This document shows positions 11,851 through 23,914 of a stretch of 64,000 nt of DNA, one piece after another. The translations under genes were made by a program, and so were the position numbers. How positions within the stretch are numbered: the stretch's first letter is position 1; each line of letters starts with the position of its first letter. The notes under the pieces are model-generated. The model ran no database searches, had not been told where the DNA came from, and saw only the letters and a list, made by a program, of their open reading frames with translations. This DNA is from Ryuthela nishihirai (lineage: Eukaryota; Arthropoda; Arachnida; Araneae; Heptathelidae). The stretch is taken from positions 27,429,801-27,493,800 of the forward strand of contig JAWZYU010000019.1 of NCBI GenBank assembly GCA_038380435.1. Reading direction: 5' to 3'.

Positions 11851-12478
11851 ATGCTGACTATTTATAAATAGGTGAATGAGTTAAGTAAACAATCATGGTA
11901 TGATATTTGGAACATATGCTGCCTTATGATGAACTGAAGTTTTGCATCTAGTGCCATTTCTTGTATGTAATATATTCAAATAGGGTAATGTTACTTCTGT
12001 TTCAGATTTACAAATAAATTTTATTTTAGAACTCCATTATATATATATTTAATAACTCTCATAGTTCATCAAGGGTGTGATCCCCCAAAAAGAACCATAT
12101 CATTGTTGTAACGTAAATATAGGGATGGATTTTAATTTAGCAGATTGAAGTGCTGTTGCTTCAACATGTTGGAAAACAGTGTTGGCCAGGAGGTGGAAGC
12201 CCATTCAACCCTCTTCATCTGGACCCATGCTGTACTGTTAACCACAAACCAACTGGAGAGGGAGTCAGGGCTTGTACATGTTGAGCCATAGGCCTGATGA
12301 CCTCCAGCCATTTGAGTCACATCACTGCATGCAGCACTGGGGTGCTAGGATGTACTTTAAGAATACTATAGATTCCAATTCTAAATGGTGAATTTTGTGA
12401 TAATTAAAATGAAGTTAATATCATTGTGATCTTATATAATTTTTCATCAAGGATTATTTAGGTACCCATGCATGCTAG
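11851..12478. other. No recognised gene; moderately GC-richer patch
   Basis: 12130-12350 is less AT-rich than its surroundings and holds a 62-codon minus-strand open frame without family resemblance. It may be an unclassified repeat. Confidence 0.35.
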
Positions 12479-12838
12479 GGTTGGTTGTTTTACCTCTGAG
12501 TGGTATTTTTTGTCAACAATGGGCTAAATGACCAGATCACAAGGACCCTGAGGGCTCAAAAAAGGTTGGGGGGGGGGGGGGGACCCACTAGATAGCTGTT
12601 GGGAGACAGATGGTAGTCTCCCATCAAGTCATCCAGTGTGTTCTTTCATGCATACAGAGTATGGCTCTTCCACACACAACTTAACAACCCATCTGACAGA
12701 AGGCAGCCTTTCTAAGCCCAATGGTGATCCATACTGACTGAGGCCAGGGTAAAAGTTTTATGGAAATATATCTAGATGCTGACCAAAGCAGAATTCGAAT
12801 CTGAGAGCTTCAGATTATGAGCCCCCCCCCCCCCATCC
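12479..12838 (-). repeat. SINE-A copy with TSD
   Basis: Minus-strand copy flanked by ACCCATGCATG on both sides. It has a G run near 12569-12583 and a C run near 12823-12835 that replaces the start of its head. Confidence 0.88.
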
Positions 12839-12849
12839 CACCCATGCAT

Positions 12850-13378
12850 GTCAGGTTAAACTGATAATAATAAATTAGGCTCTACATAACAAGAAAAAGA
12901 AATTAGATAATACTATCTTCCCAAACCTAACTATAGGTATTGAGTCAGTCAAGAATCATTTCTAGCTTATTGAGTATTTTATCTTACACAAGCTCATAAT
13001 GGTTTAAGGACATGTGATTTTGAAGTTTCTTTTATTTGTTTGCATGGCCCATATATATTTAAAGGTATGATTTTAATATTATGCATAACATTGCAATTAA
13101 GTTTTTTGGAGATATATTAATAATTGAGAGCCAAAAACACATCAGTAAAGCTGAACATTCTTTGCTCATGGTATTTGCTTTTTGTTAACTGCAGATATTC
13201 TCTATGCTAACTCTACAAATTTATGATGTATATTTTCTTATTACCTTTGTCTTCTATTTTGTTGCACATTTATGCAATTTTTCTAAAAAATAAATCAATT
13301 TTTAATAAAAATAAAGTTTTAATTGAAAAGAACTGACAATGATTATAACAAAAAAAAGTAAGAACAATGACTTTTTTT
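12850..13378. other. No recognisable feature
   Basis: AT-rich with A/T homopolymers; nothing recognised. Confidence 0.5.
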
Positions 13379-14657
13379 TTAACCATTAAAGTGTCCACAT
13401 CTGTATACGTTCAGAGAATCTGAATTGAGAGGTCAAGGATGTATGTATCCATTTTTAGTACAACAAAAAAAAATCGATTTAAAAAAAAATAAAAAATGCC
13501 ATTGTAATTTATATATATACATATATCTTATAAAAATATATAATTCAGGCTTCAAAAATAATATTTTGTTTTTTAATTTGATGCACATTTTATTAAACTA
13601 CAATATAAATAATTTTATAAAGCCATCTGATTGCCATTTCTTAGATGTACTAAACGGTATTGCTGATTTGCTTGTTAATAATAAATATTGAGATAAACTC
13701 AGATAAACTTGACGGTTCAACATCCAGTAATAAAAAGGCACTTTTTGACGTCGATTTCAATTTTAGAGGAAAAATTGAGTGGTCCAGAGCACCTGACATG
13801 TTATCAGGAGGTCGTGGGTTTATATCCCACCCGACTCAAGACAATTTTTCCTCTAAAATTGAAATCGACGTCAAAAAGTGCCTATTTATTACTGGTTGCT
13901 TGTTAATATTCCTATTTGTTGAAGCAACCTTCTGATCTAAGCTCACGTTTGATTTGAACTATTACCAACAAATTTTTCCTTAAATTTTTGAAAATATCCT
14001 AAAAATGAACAAAAACTGCTATTTTAAAAAACGATAGATTTTGGGAGTAATTACAAAGTACGTACTGCCATTTTTTTCCCTGTTTCACACTCTTTTCTGT
14101 CATAAACCTATTTCAGCATTCCCAAGTTATTTTTATCATTTTTCCCAGCATTCTATGCATTTTTCATGCTCTTAAAATTGAAACTGGAAGTAAACACATC
14201 TTTCTTAGAAATTCTGGTTGCAACTGCATTTAATTAGTTATGCTTCACTGAGGCAAACAAGATACAGATGGCTGACACATGCTATCTCCGTCCCGTGTGC
14301 TATAAGTGTTTTTTACAGTTTTGGTCCAGTCAGCATATTGGATACTCTTTGTAAAGTGAGTATTTACTTTTTTATATTTAAACCTCAGTTTTCATTTCAG
14401 TAGCTTTATTTTCGGAAATTAATGATCTTTTGGCCGATTGATAAGTATTGATTTTTTCATAGTTATGCTACATTGTATGTATGGCCGGCCTACAACTTGT
14501 TGCTATGGGTATTTTAACATTGCATTAGGCTATATGTTAATTTTTATTTTATTATTTACTTATTACTTTTCCAGTAAAATTTTGATCTGGTATCATTTTC
14601 TGAAAATAAACAAGATCTTGGATACCTGTTTTTCAGGATGGACACTGGAAGGGTTAA
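13379..14657 (+). mobile_element. TTAA-target element (piggyBac-like), copy 1
   Basis: 1279 bp including TTAA at both ends. Inverted ends are TTAACCATTAAAGTGTCCAC and, reversed, TTAACCCTTCCAGTGTCCAT. A second copy starts at 59442 and shares most of the interior. Frames across it (60-90 codons) encode nothing recognisable, so it is non-autonomous or decayed. A fold-back element sits at 13686-13900. Confidence 0.75.
13686..13900 (+). mobile_element. Fold-back element with tRNA-like loop
   Basis: Flanked by TTGCTTGTTAATA on both sides (13 bp); the uninterrupted second TTAA-element copy at 59690 shows the empty site. About 43 bp of unpaired DNA precede a hairpin with arms of about 58 bp (CCAGTAATAAAAAGGCACTT..., containing the palindromic GACGTC core). 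The loop (13780-13850) is the Thr-type tRNA-like module: GTCCAGAGCACCTGACATGT, then ATCAGGAGGTCGTGGGTTTA and TATCCCACCCG. Confidence 0.78.
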
Positions 14658-15059
14658 TACATTATGATTAAAATATCTAATATTTTAGGAATTTCTTTTT
14701 AGAGATTTAGGGATATAATTGTTATAAAACTGTTAGCAGTACAAAACTAAGAAGCCACTTGAAAAATATGCAGAAATTTGCTAATAGATTTTGATTTCAT
14801 TAAATGTGTCACACTCACAAGACCCTTAATTTGGACAAATGTTTGAACTGGAACCTGCATCTATGCATTTTATAGTTGGGTGTGTTCTTGGCCATATAAA
14901 TATTGAGAATATATGGCCTGAATTTTGTGTTCATGATTCAGATTATGCATAAGTGTATGCATTATGTACATACAAATAACAAGCTTATTTTATATCTATA
15001 TACAGAGATGCATAGCATTGTATGAAAATCCCATTAAGCTCATAGAGCTTGTTTGCAGA
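14658..15059. other. No recognisable feature
   Basis: AT-rich; nothing recognised. Confidence 0.5.
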
Positions 15060-15216
15060 AAAAAAAATACCCCTTCAAGTAGCTGCTTGCCACGGAGGCT
15101 GACAAGAGTCTGTCAGTTTATATGCCAGAGCAGAAGGTTTGAGAGGATGGCAGGACCTCAGCAGAAAAACAACACATACATCCATGCCTTACCCGGGGCT
15201 TGAACCAAGGTTATTA
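15060..15216 (-). repeat. SINE-B copy, truncated head
   Basis: SINE-B is a second tRNA-derived family of about 180-200 bp. The tRNA-like head, best at 27340-27400, has TGGCCGAGTGG and GGTTCGATCCC. The body contains GGCATGGATGTTTGTGTTGT, then GCTGAGGTCCTGCCA, and ends AAGCAGCTGCTTGAGGGGGT. This copy has the body and a degraded B box only. Confidence 0.82.
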
Positions 15217-15345
15217 TAAATTCCTATTAGAACTGAAATACAACATATGTAGCTTTAATAAACAGAAAGCAGGTCATTAAGTGACTTGAAAAATTAAAAT
15301 ATTAAAAAAATCTATTATATGATGTAAGTTATTAATCATCTATTG

Positions 15346-16848
15346 CAGCACTGTCCAACTAGCGGCCCGCACAAGGATTTTTGTGGCTTGCAAACAATAT
15401 CAAATTTTTACTTGAAATTTTAAATAAATATCTAATCCCCCTTATAACTTTTTGTCAACTTATTACTTTACTTGACATGCAATCTTCAATTTACTCATTC
15501 TATAAAGTTTACAAAACATTCTTAAGCTGATCGTCAAACTTCTGAAACCTTTTAAGAGTGGTGCGGCGTCATGTAGTAATAAGAAGCATTTAACAACAGC
15601 ATGAGTCGCTCTCACTGCACATGCATATGGCATGCATTGTCAAATGTTGCACTGTATTGTGCACCATGAGACATTGTGTGGCATTTCGCTGAGACTAAAT
15701 GACATAATAGGAAAGGTTATCAAAATTACCAATTTAATTTGTGGTGGAAATCGTTCTCTTAAACACAGAAAATTTAAATCTTTTTTGGAAGAACTGCATG
15801 CTGTGTATGGCGATCTGCTTTTACATAGCAATATTCGCTGGTTAAATGCCGGAAAATGCCTCAAGCGATTATTTACAGTTCGAAAAGGAATTCATTTTTT
15901 TCTCACAGAAGTGGGCACCTAAGAAGATTTAATTGCAAGTTTCGTTGATGAAAATTTTTTATGTTCACTTGCTTTCCTAACAGATATTACAGATAATTTA
16001 AATGTCTTGAATAAATCCTTACAAGAAAAAAATCAAAATGTGTGTTGTCTTTATAATGATGTTACTGGGTTTAGAAACAAACTACAATTGCTGAAGTCAA
16101 ATTTGCAGGAAAACAATTTAATTCATTTTGAAACTTGTAAAGAGTAAAACAGTTAATTTTGAAAAAATTCTTCCTAATTAGATCTTCATAATTGAAGATT
16201 TTAATAGATTTTCTCAATTTGATGACCTTAAGCAAAGTTTAAATTATTCAGTAATCCATTAAATACTAATATTAGCACCATAGATCCTAAATATCAAATG
16301 TAATTATGTGACCTTCAGGCCGACCCAATTATTGCATCTAATAGAGAAACTGAAATAGAATTGTTCAAACTTTTGCCTAAAGAAAAATATCCAAAAATGA
16401 AAGATTTTGGACTCCAAATAATTTCTATGTTCAGAAGTACATATATCTGTGAGGGGGCATTTTCTGATATGAAATATATAAAATAAAGGTACAGAAACTG
16501 CTTGAAAGACTCTACACTTGAACATATACTTCGGTTCACAGCAACAAATATCGATATGGACGTAAAACAAATTATTGCCCAACTATGGTCACAATGCTCC
16601 CATTAAATTTATTAAATATTGATAATGTTTAAAAAATATATATTGGTTTATTATTACTTATTATTTTCCATATAAATAAAATAGTTTTTTGAGGTTTATT
16701 ATTACTTATTATTTTTTGCATAAATAATTTTTTGAGGTGACATGAACTGACTTTTAATTACTTATCCTATACTATTCTTCTTTTTGGCCCGCAAAATATT
16801 GGCAAAGGAAAAAATGGCCCACGGTCTTAGAGAAGTTGGACATCACTG
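15346..16848 (+). mobile_element. hAT transposon with exact 8 bp TSD
   Basis: 1503 bp flanked by ATCTATTG at 15338-15345 and 16849-16856. Ends are CAGCACTGTCCAACT and, reversed, CAGTGATGTCCAACTTCTC, followed on both sides by GGCCCGC/GGGCC-type sequence. It encloses a broken transposase (15632-16605). Confidence 0.9.
15632..16605 (+). pseudogene. hAT transposase remnant, GTF2IRD2/ZBED-like
   Basis: The first frame (15632-15922) reads CIVHHETLCG, then FLEELHAVYGDLLLHSNIRW followed by LNAGKCLKRLF and IHFFLTEVG. This is the CIIHQ-x-LC...Y-x-D-x-x-x-x-x-x-VRWLS-x-G-x-x-L-x-RF order of hAT transposases related to GTF2IRD2 and SCAND3. Later parts continue with stops between them: FVDENFLCSLAFLTDI after 15930, and STYICEGAFSDM near 16432, the hAT C-terminal dimerisation region. 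It lacks the N-terminal BED finger and is interrupted by several stops, so it cannot make an active enzyme. Confidence 0.85.
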
Positions 16849-17084
16849 ATCTATTGTATAACCATAATTGTATTGTGTCCTTAATGGACCAAAAAGTTTT
16901 AATTGACAAATATGCATTGGGGCCATATTAAAAACTAAAGGAACTGGCAGTTTGGACTGTGTTTTCCATAATGCTGAACAACAAATTTTGACCTTTGGTG
17001 TGTTTTGGAAGTGCAAACATGAAAATGACAAAACATTTTATTGGCTGCAGTTTTCAAGGTACAGTCACTTACCTATATTGTGTC

Positions 17085-18240
17085 ATTCGCTGAAGGTTGC
17101 ATATTGGTCTACAGCAACCACTGCCTCTTCGCCTGCAGCTTATATACCAAATCTTGCGAATCTCGTATCACATTCCAGTAGTAATCTGCTAACATTGATT
17201 GGCTCTATCTTCCTCAATTTCTCTTTTTCATTGCATCAATTTCCTGATGAAAATGCTCTCCATGCTAATCATTAGTAGAGCCATAGTTTTCAGAAAGAAA
17301 TCCAAATGAGAATTTAAGAAAATACCTTCAAAGAAACTAAATCCCAGTTTGTGATATGAGGACAGCAGTTCCTCAACTAGGTCCTTGTAATTTTCTACCT
17401 TTTTATTCTCTAAGAAGCCCAGAAGGCATGCCATGCTCTCCATTCATCACCAGTGATGATATGATCAAATATCTCATCATGTAGCACTGAGCAAATATCT
17501 GGACCAGTAAAAACACTCTCTTTTATCTCTGCATCACTAAATTTGAAAATTTCTGTCAAAAGATACAGAAAGGCAGTTTGCACCTGATCCATAGCCTTGG
17601 CAAGTCACTAGGCCCAATTTTATGTGTAAAGGTGGCAACAAAATCTTCATGGATTGTACCAGCAGAAGATGCTGTATACCTGGCTCCAGTGACTGCCGAG
17701 AAGGCCATATCTTCTTTATATAATGAGATGCTTTGTCTTTATTATTCCATTTGCAAAGGAAGCAACAGAACTTTCAGAGCTGCAGTCCAAGAAAAGAGCA
17801 ATGACTTTTAAGTTCACACAAATATGCCACCTGTATTTACCATAATTTATGTATTGGAGTAATTGTTTCATATTGTTATGTTTCTTTCTTATTAACAGCA
17901 TGGCCTACTTGAACATAGGCAACAGGTTCCCATTGTGTAGAAGAATGGTTTTCATACTTAATTTCAAGGAATCTGTAAATAATCTCCATTCTTCTGGAGT
18001 ATGTGTCATGTGGAGGGATGTGAATAAACCATCAACATCTTTGCAAGCAACTAGGTTACTTACCATAGTAAAGAACAATACCAGATCTTTTTGGAGGCTA
18101 TGATACACACTTACTTTCACGTTTCTATCAAGGAGATTCCATTGTTGCAGTCTGGATCCTAGAAGTTCTACCTTGTTTTCTGCCAGTTCCAGATCTCTAA
18201 TGAGATAATTCAACTTGTTCTGCATGATCTTGTGGTGAAT
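17085..18240 (-). pseudogene. Decayed transposon-type gene (HSHLDFFPEN family)
   Basis: Minus-strand fragments in order: WNLLDRNVKVSVYHSLQKDL..NLVACKDVDGLFTSL and EEWRLFTDSLKL..ILLHNG (18225-17905); NMKQLLQYINY and HICVNLKVIALFLD (17901-17716); FSDAEIKESVFTGPDI and DEWRAWHAF (17592-17410); YKDLVEELLSSYHKLG and FLNSHLDFF (17443-17228). I recognise the order from an uncharacterised, highly repeated arthropod gene whose intact copies carry LHSHLDFFPEN and GERFHQ. Here frames shift between fragments and the motif reads NSHLDFFLKTM. The biochemical role of the family is not known to me. Confidence 0.72.
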
Positions 18241-18259
18241 CTGGGATCTACAGATGCTA

Positions 18260-19179
18260 TTTCCTATGCTACTGTTTCTTCCTTCTCTTCCTCCTCTGAG
18301 TCCACATCATATTGTTCTGGTGGCTCCAGGAGAGGCAGGTTTTCCCCCCATATGGTACTGGGCAGATGATAGACAGTATGTTGGGGGTAGTTTATTGTCT
18401 GTCTTTGCTTTTAGTAATACCACTTCCAAGTGGAAGTGTCATAAAAAAGTAACAGTCACTCATGTGGTTGGATGGTTCCTGCCATATCATAGGAATGGCA
18501 AATGGCATCGATCACCTCTTGCCATTTAGCTAGCTGCAAAGACATGTTGTACAATTATTACACACTATATGCAAAGCCCAGCTCTTCTGTTGATCTCCAA
18601 TCTTACACCTGAAGTAACGGTGGTAGGCCATTTAGATGGCAGGCATTATATCACAATTCTGTGATACAAAAGTAACTTTGCCACAAATGTAACAAAAATG
18701 GTCTGCATTGTTCACACACGAATGAAGCATATCACTCACATATAGCACTTGCATACAATCATGAATGGACAACAACTGAGGAAGGATAATTCCTGAATAA
18801 TGTAATAGTTCCCTGGTATTGTGTCACCTCAGCACTTCATACAGCATACAAAAGGTTCAAATCAGTATACAATGTATATGGATACAGCCTCCTGCATTGT
18901 CAAAACAAGAGGCAATCACCAATTTTTTAGTGTCATAATTGTGTTTAGTACTTCGAAATTAGTAAAAAATGGTGTTTTCATTTCCGAAACATTTTCAGTG
19001 TTGTACAGTGTAATTATTCATAATAGTGGCATTTTGAAAGAACCTGCTGAAATAAATTTTGTATCTCTTTGTGAATGATACTTGGTAATTGCAGGAAAAG
19101 TTCTTAATCATCAAAATACAGTGAAAAATAGAATAAGGGGTTAAAAGTATTTTTTAAAATATATAAAATAATTACTAAC
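18260..19179. other. No supported gene
   Basis: Open frames of about 85-90 codons at 18254-18529 and 18821-19078 have no recognisable domain. The first may be further decayed sequence of the neighbouring pseudogene. Confidence 0.4.
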
Positions 19180-19344
19180 CTGTACATAATGATATTAATG
19201 TAACAAGTCTCTCTGTTACTTGCTGGGCTGATAAGAAAATTATCTGCCTTTGTAAATCTAACTTCTACTGGGAAATGTACATACATTTGTGGAGTGGTTT
19301 CAATCCATTCCTTGAATTGCCACAAGACTTCACCCATTTTCTCT
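19180..19344 (-). CDS. GULO: GULO exon G, penultimate coding exon
   Basis: 165 bp: one base, 54 codons, then AG of a split arginine. The acceptor is TCTTTTAG and the donor GTTAGT. It encodes EKMGEVLWQFKEWIE, then HFPVEVRFTKADNFLISP and CYINIIMY(R). Vertebrate GULO reads HYPVEVRF, D-x-x-LLSP and CYMNIIMYR at this point. The remaining roughly 70 C-terminal residues should be in one more exon at lower coordinates, which I did not find in 1-19179. Confidence 0.95.
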
Positions 19345-19646
19345 CTAAAAGAAAAGTAATTGTTCTAATATTTTGATGTATAGATTCTTCAGCAGAGAAT
19401 TTTAAGAGTTAATAATCTTTATTCATCATTAAGTTCAACAGATATTTCTTACAAATTTATAGTACAAAACTTTTGAAAACATTTAGTCTAGATGTGCATA
19501 AGAACATCAGAATAATAAAAACAATAATACAACTGTGAAAAAAATAAAGTGAGTAAAACGAAAATTAAAAATGTTTTTGACATTTTGTGTCAAGGAGTTC
19601 AACAAACCCATCTATTTTTTTTTACAACAAAACAAACTACTCAATA

Positions 19647-19861
19647 CACCTATCCCTCGATTTACACGGTACTCAGTTCACAGAATTTTGGCTTTGCACG
19701 ATCAAAAAATGCAACCCGTTTCGATTTACATGGTACTGACTGAGATTTCCTTTCTACGCATGTCTCAGTCAGTACCGTGTAAATCGAAACTGGTTGCATT
19801 TTTTGACTGTGCAAAGCCAAAATTGTGTGAACTAAGTACCATGTAAATCGAGGGACAGGTG
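19647..19861. mobile_element. Palindromic pogo/Tc1-type MITE, TA target
   Basis: 215 bp flanked by TA. Arms of about 98 bp start CACCTATCCCTCGATTTACA and, reversed, CACCTGTCCCTCGATTTACA. The terminal CCCTCGATTTACA resembles the CCCTCG-type ends of pogo/Tigger MITEs. Each arm holds two related sub-repeats (CGATTTACACGGTACT). Loop about 17 bp. Open frames here come from the arms. Confidence 0.82.
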
Positions 19862-20605
19862 TATTTAGATGACATAGTTCAAATAGTAATAAAAACTTGG
19901 ATTAAATCTGGAAAGTGCAACCTACAGCTCACGAAGCATATTTGTACAGCTTTTCAAGTGAATGTATATATGCACTCATATTTTCATATGGTTGGGGAAC
20001 TGTCATTCAATTTAAAGCAGTGTATGTTTTGCAGAAAAAAATTACTAAAAAGCTGCTCAAAATAAATATCAAATAGTAAGTTGCAGATACCAAAGGTTTG
20101 GTAATGGTTAACAATATAATCTTATTTCAAAATGCAGTTGCACTTATTTCTAATTTTTTTATACCACTTAATCAGTAAAATGGATTAATGTTCTGGCCTG
20201 TGAGCTATCTCCATTACTGAAATATGGCCCATCAGTTAAAAATGGATTAGTATTGGATTAAATGATTTAAGACAGGCATTATTCAACATTTGCACAAGCA
20301 TTTTTTTCTGCACTGTGTGAAAAGTAGATAATTCGGCAGACATGTTTCCTCATTACCTAATTCACTATGTAGATGATATGATAATGTATTTAAGTCACTC
20401 ATAAGTTTTAAAAATAATTTCTGCCTCTTTTATAGCAGTTTTTTTTTTAAATGATATTGTCAGATAGAGCATTTACAGTTTTGTACATGGCTTCAGAGAA
20501 ATAAAACTTAAAAAATTAATCTGTTATCTTACCTTCATCTGCTGTCTTTGCATAAAATGATTGTATATATTCCCATCTTTATGCTACTTAAATTTGTCAC
20601 TATAT
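19862..20605. other. No recognisable feature (GULO intron)
   Basis: Nothing recognised. Confidence 0.5.
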
Positions 20606-20606
20606 T

Positions 20607-20992
20607 GGGATGGGGGTGGTTCAGTCAGAAGCACACCTGGCTCATAATTTACAGTTCCCATCTTCAAGTCCCACCTGAGCCAGCATAGATTTATCTCTGC
20701 AAAACTCCCCGCCCTACTCTCGGTCAATAGGGGACACCAGTGGGCTTGGAAAGGCTACCGTGATGCTCAGATGGGATGTCAAACAGTGGTCCCATGTGCA
20801 GGAGAGCCCTACCCTGTGCACATCAAAGAAACATGCTGGATGGCCTTGATGGGACACTACCATCTGTCTCCCAACAGTTATCCAGTGGGTACCCTCCCCC
20901 AATATTCTCTGAGCCTTTGGGGTTCTTGTGACTTGCCCATTTAGCCTATTGTGTGCAAAAATGTGCTGCTCAGAGGTAAAACAACCCAAACT
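20607..20992 (+). repeat. SINE-A copy with TSD
   Basis: Full-length, moderately old, flanked by TTGTCACTATATT on both sides. The anticodon arm reads CTCATAATTTAC (Met-like). Confidence 0.9.
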
Positions 20993-21064
20993 CTTGTCAC
21001 TATATTTGATATGACTTATCCTATAAGGTGAATTTCAACTTCAGAAGTTATTAAATCCATGTTG

Positions 21065-22895
21065 AAAGCTGAAGAGCAGACCTTCACAGAGCCTGGTGAT
21101 TACCATTTAAACTCACTGAACTGGTTTATGGTTTTGATCTTGATTACAGATCCTGAACTTCTCAGTGGTGTGCTTCTCTTCAGGGGAAATCTACTGCTGT
21201 GTTTTCTGTTCACCTGTCGATTGCCAACCCTAAGTTAACAGATGCACAGTATACCTTATATCAGCTGGTGGATATTTCTGATCAGAGGCTATCAGAAGTA
21301 ACTGAACTGACTTCTATGGGCATCGCCACCTTAGCCTGGAGTAATGTGTCTCAGGTCAGTTTTTATTTTTATTCTGGTTCTTGAAAAGGCCCACTTGTAA
21401 AGATGGTACCTGAAATTCCTACCAGCATTGGTGTTTAAGTATTAATTCATTGAGTAATGGGTTAATTTGGGGGCTGTTTGATATTGTAGGCCCTACCTCT
21501 TTCAATAAATCTAGTTTCTTTAAAATTCCTACTAATTATTTTCTTTCCACAGTACATGGAATGTGAAGATGCTGCTGAGAGATAATTCACTTGATATCCT
21601 CACACAGGAATTCTAGCATTATAACCATTCTGGGTTTGCAAGAGATGATGGAAAGATAAAGGTCAATTAAAAATTTCTTTTTTCAGAGAGAGAAGATGGA
21701 AAGCATCTCCAATGAATAGGTTTGCTTCAATGTTGTTGCATCAGGTTTGCATAGTGTTACAGACACACCAATGATGTCCTTCCAAAATATGACTGCATTG
21801 ATGAAATATTTACTAAATTTGAAACATAAGATTACAGATTTTAATGTTATCTGTTGTTTTGTCCCCATAGATGACTCTGATGAGAGTGAGATAGATAGGA
21901 TTTATAGATAACTTCATGACATTTTGAATTCTGTTAAGAAAGGAGATATTTCTCTTGTGCTAATGTGACTTCAATGTTAAAGTTGATACTGAGTCTGAGC
22001 TTTGGTCAGGGGTCATATGTCATTTTGATATTGGTAGTTGCAAATGACAATTGGGAAAGTCTCCTACAGGTCAGTAAACTTAATGATTTGAGGATAACTA
22101 ACACTTAGTACAAACTTTGAGAAATTTATAAATACACATGGGTTTCACCTGGTGGGTTGCATATGAATATGATTAATTATATATTAATCAACAGAAAATA
22201 GGGTAGTTTGGTAAGGAGTATCAAATCATATAGGGGAACTGAAATTGGATCTGACCATTATCTGGTCAAAAGTGTCTTACAACTGAAGCTTAAGAAATGC
22301 TGTGCTAAGGTTAAGAGAATTACCTTTAACACTGAAGTGCTGAAAGATCCAGAAATAGCCAAAGCATACCATGATAGGCTATTTAGTATATTATGACAAT
22401 CGTGATTTGCTTACTGCTGAAGTTGAGAAAGAACACAGGCTTTTCTTGAAACCAACAGTATTCTTTTGTGTAAAAAGGAGTAGAGAAGACAAAGTTATTT
22501 GAGTGATAAGGCTATGAAACTTATTTCTGAAAGAAGGAAGCATAGGAATAATCTGAACCAACACCCTACCAGTCCTAATGGACAGCATGACAAAGAGCTT
22601 AATAAATGAGTAGAGGATCAGTTATCAACTGATAAGAATCTTTGACTTGCTAGTTTGGCTGATATAGCAGAGGAAGCAACTAGATAGCAGCAGTTTACCA
22701 GATTGTTAATAATTTGTGTGGGAAGAAATAGGCTGGTGAATAGGGATTGAGAGAGAAACATGGTATGTTTATTGAAGGTGAGGATTCTGTTGTGGCTAGA
22801 TGGGCAGAGCATTTCAAAAATGTTCTACTCCCATTGTTTGTAATGAGGATAAATGCATTACTGGCTCCAAAGATGAATCTGAGATGAATGCAGGA
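21065..22895 (+). mobile_element. LINE copy 3, old and heavily mutated
   Basis: Collinear with the LINE at 28649-32500 but more diverged. Shared landmarks: GCTGAAGAGCAGACC (21072), ATCAGCTGGTGGATA (21257), the WNVK/endonuclease start near 21558, TCTTGTGCTAATGTGACTTC near 21955 (LGDFN position, now with a stop), and AAGAAATGCTGTGCTAAGGT near 22290. The RT half is absent. Confidence 0.78.
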
Positions 22896-22963
22896 AATTA
22901 AAACGTGTCAACTGATGTAATGTTTCAATAATAATAATTAAACTCATGAGGCTTTAAGAAGTT

Positions 22964-23215
22964 TAGGTTGTTTTATCTTGGCAAAGCACTTTTTTGCCTG
23001 CAACAGACTAAATGGTCAGGTCTCAAGGTCCCCAATGGCTCAGAGGTGATTGGGAGAAGAGGACCAAATGAACAGCTGTTAGGAAAAAGATGGAAGCCTC
23101 TCATCTAAGCCATGCAGCTGATTCTTTAACATGAACAAGGCATGCCTCTCCTGTACATGAGGCCATGGCTCAACGTCCAATCCAACAGATGGCAGCCTTT
23201 CCAAGGCCGCCGACA
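22964..23215 (-). repeat. SINE-A copy, head missing
   Basis: About 250 bp from the tail through the central block, stopping before the tRNA head. Confidence 0.82.
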
Positions 23216-23465
23216 TATGCTTTTTCATCGATGAACAGAATTTTATTCATTTTCAATCATTCAACTCTTAAAAGGGGAAAAATGATGAGATTCTAACTCA
23301 ACCTAGGTTGAGTGGTGAGTTTTAATGCAAAATGAGGTGCCACAGGAAGACCATGTATGAAATTTAGAACCAGGTGATCAAGCATTTGGGGAATTATGGG
23401 ATGTTGAACTCTAAGAGAGAGAGAGGATTTTTTGTGTGGTAATTAAGCTTTCACCAACAATGACC

Positions 23466-23858
23466 CACTTTGGGTTCAGCTGTTTCACCTCTGGGCAGAA
23501 AGTTTTTGTATACAATGGGTTAAATAGCCATGTCACAAGGACCCCAAGAAGTAACAGTAGATTGAGGAAAGGGGGCCCACTGCACAACTTTTAGGAGACA
23601 AATGGCATTCTCCCATCCAGGTCATCCAGCATGTTCTTTAACATGCATGGGATATGACTCTCCTGCACACAGGATCAAGGCTTAACATCCCATCTGATGG
23701 ATGGCAGCCATCGACTTTCCAAGTCCATCAGTGTCCCTTACTGACTGAGTGCAGGGTGAGGAGTTTGTGGAGGTAAAACCTGGTGGGACTCAAACCTGGG
23801 AACTGCAGATTACAAACCTGGAACACTACTGACTGAGGCATCTCTACTCCTAAATGAG
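23466..23858 (-). repeat. SINE-A copy, full length, old
   Basis: Tail, body and head are all recognisable with many substitutions; the anticodon position reads differently from the Met-like copies. Confidence 0.83.
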
Positions 23859-23914
23859 TGATTGGTGGTAGTTTAAAAGCTACCAAGAATTGCATCAGCA
23901 TTAAGCTCTCCCAA

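Noticed and set aside
12132..12320. 62-codon minus-strand open frame
   Set aside because: Short, no family match; more likely part of an unclassified repeat.
17228..17300. FLNSHLDFF on minus looked like the GULO C-terminal GMFLNSYLEK motif
   Set aside because: The surrounding fragments fit the HSHLDFFPEN transposon-type family, and there is no HWAK motif or acceptor site in frame with exon G.
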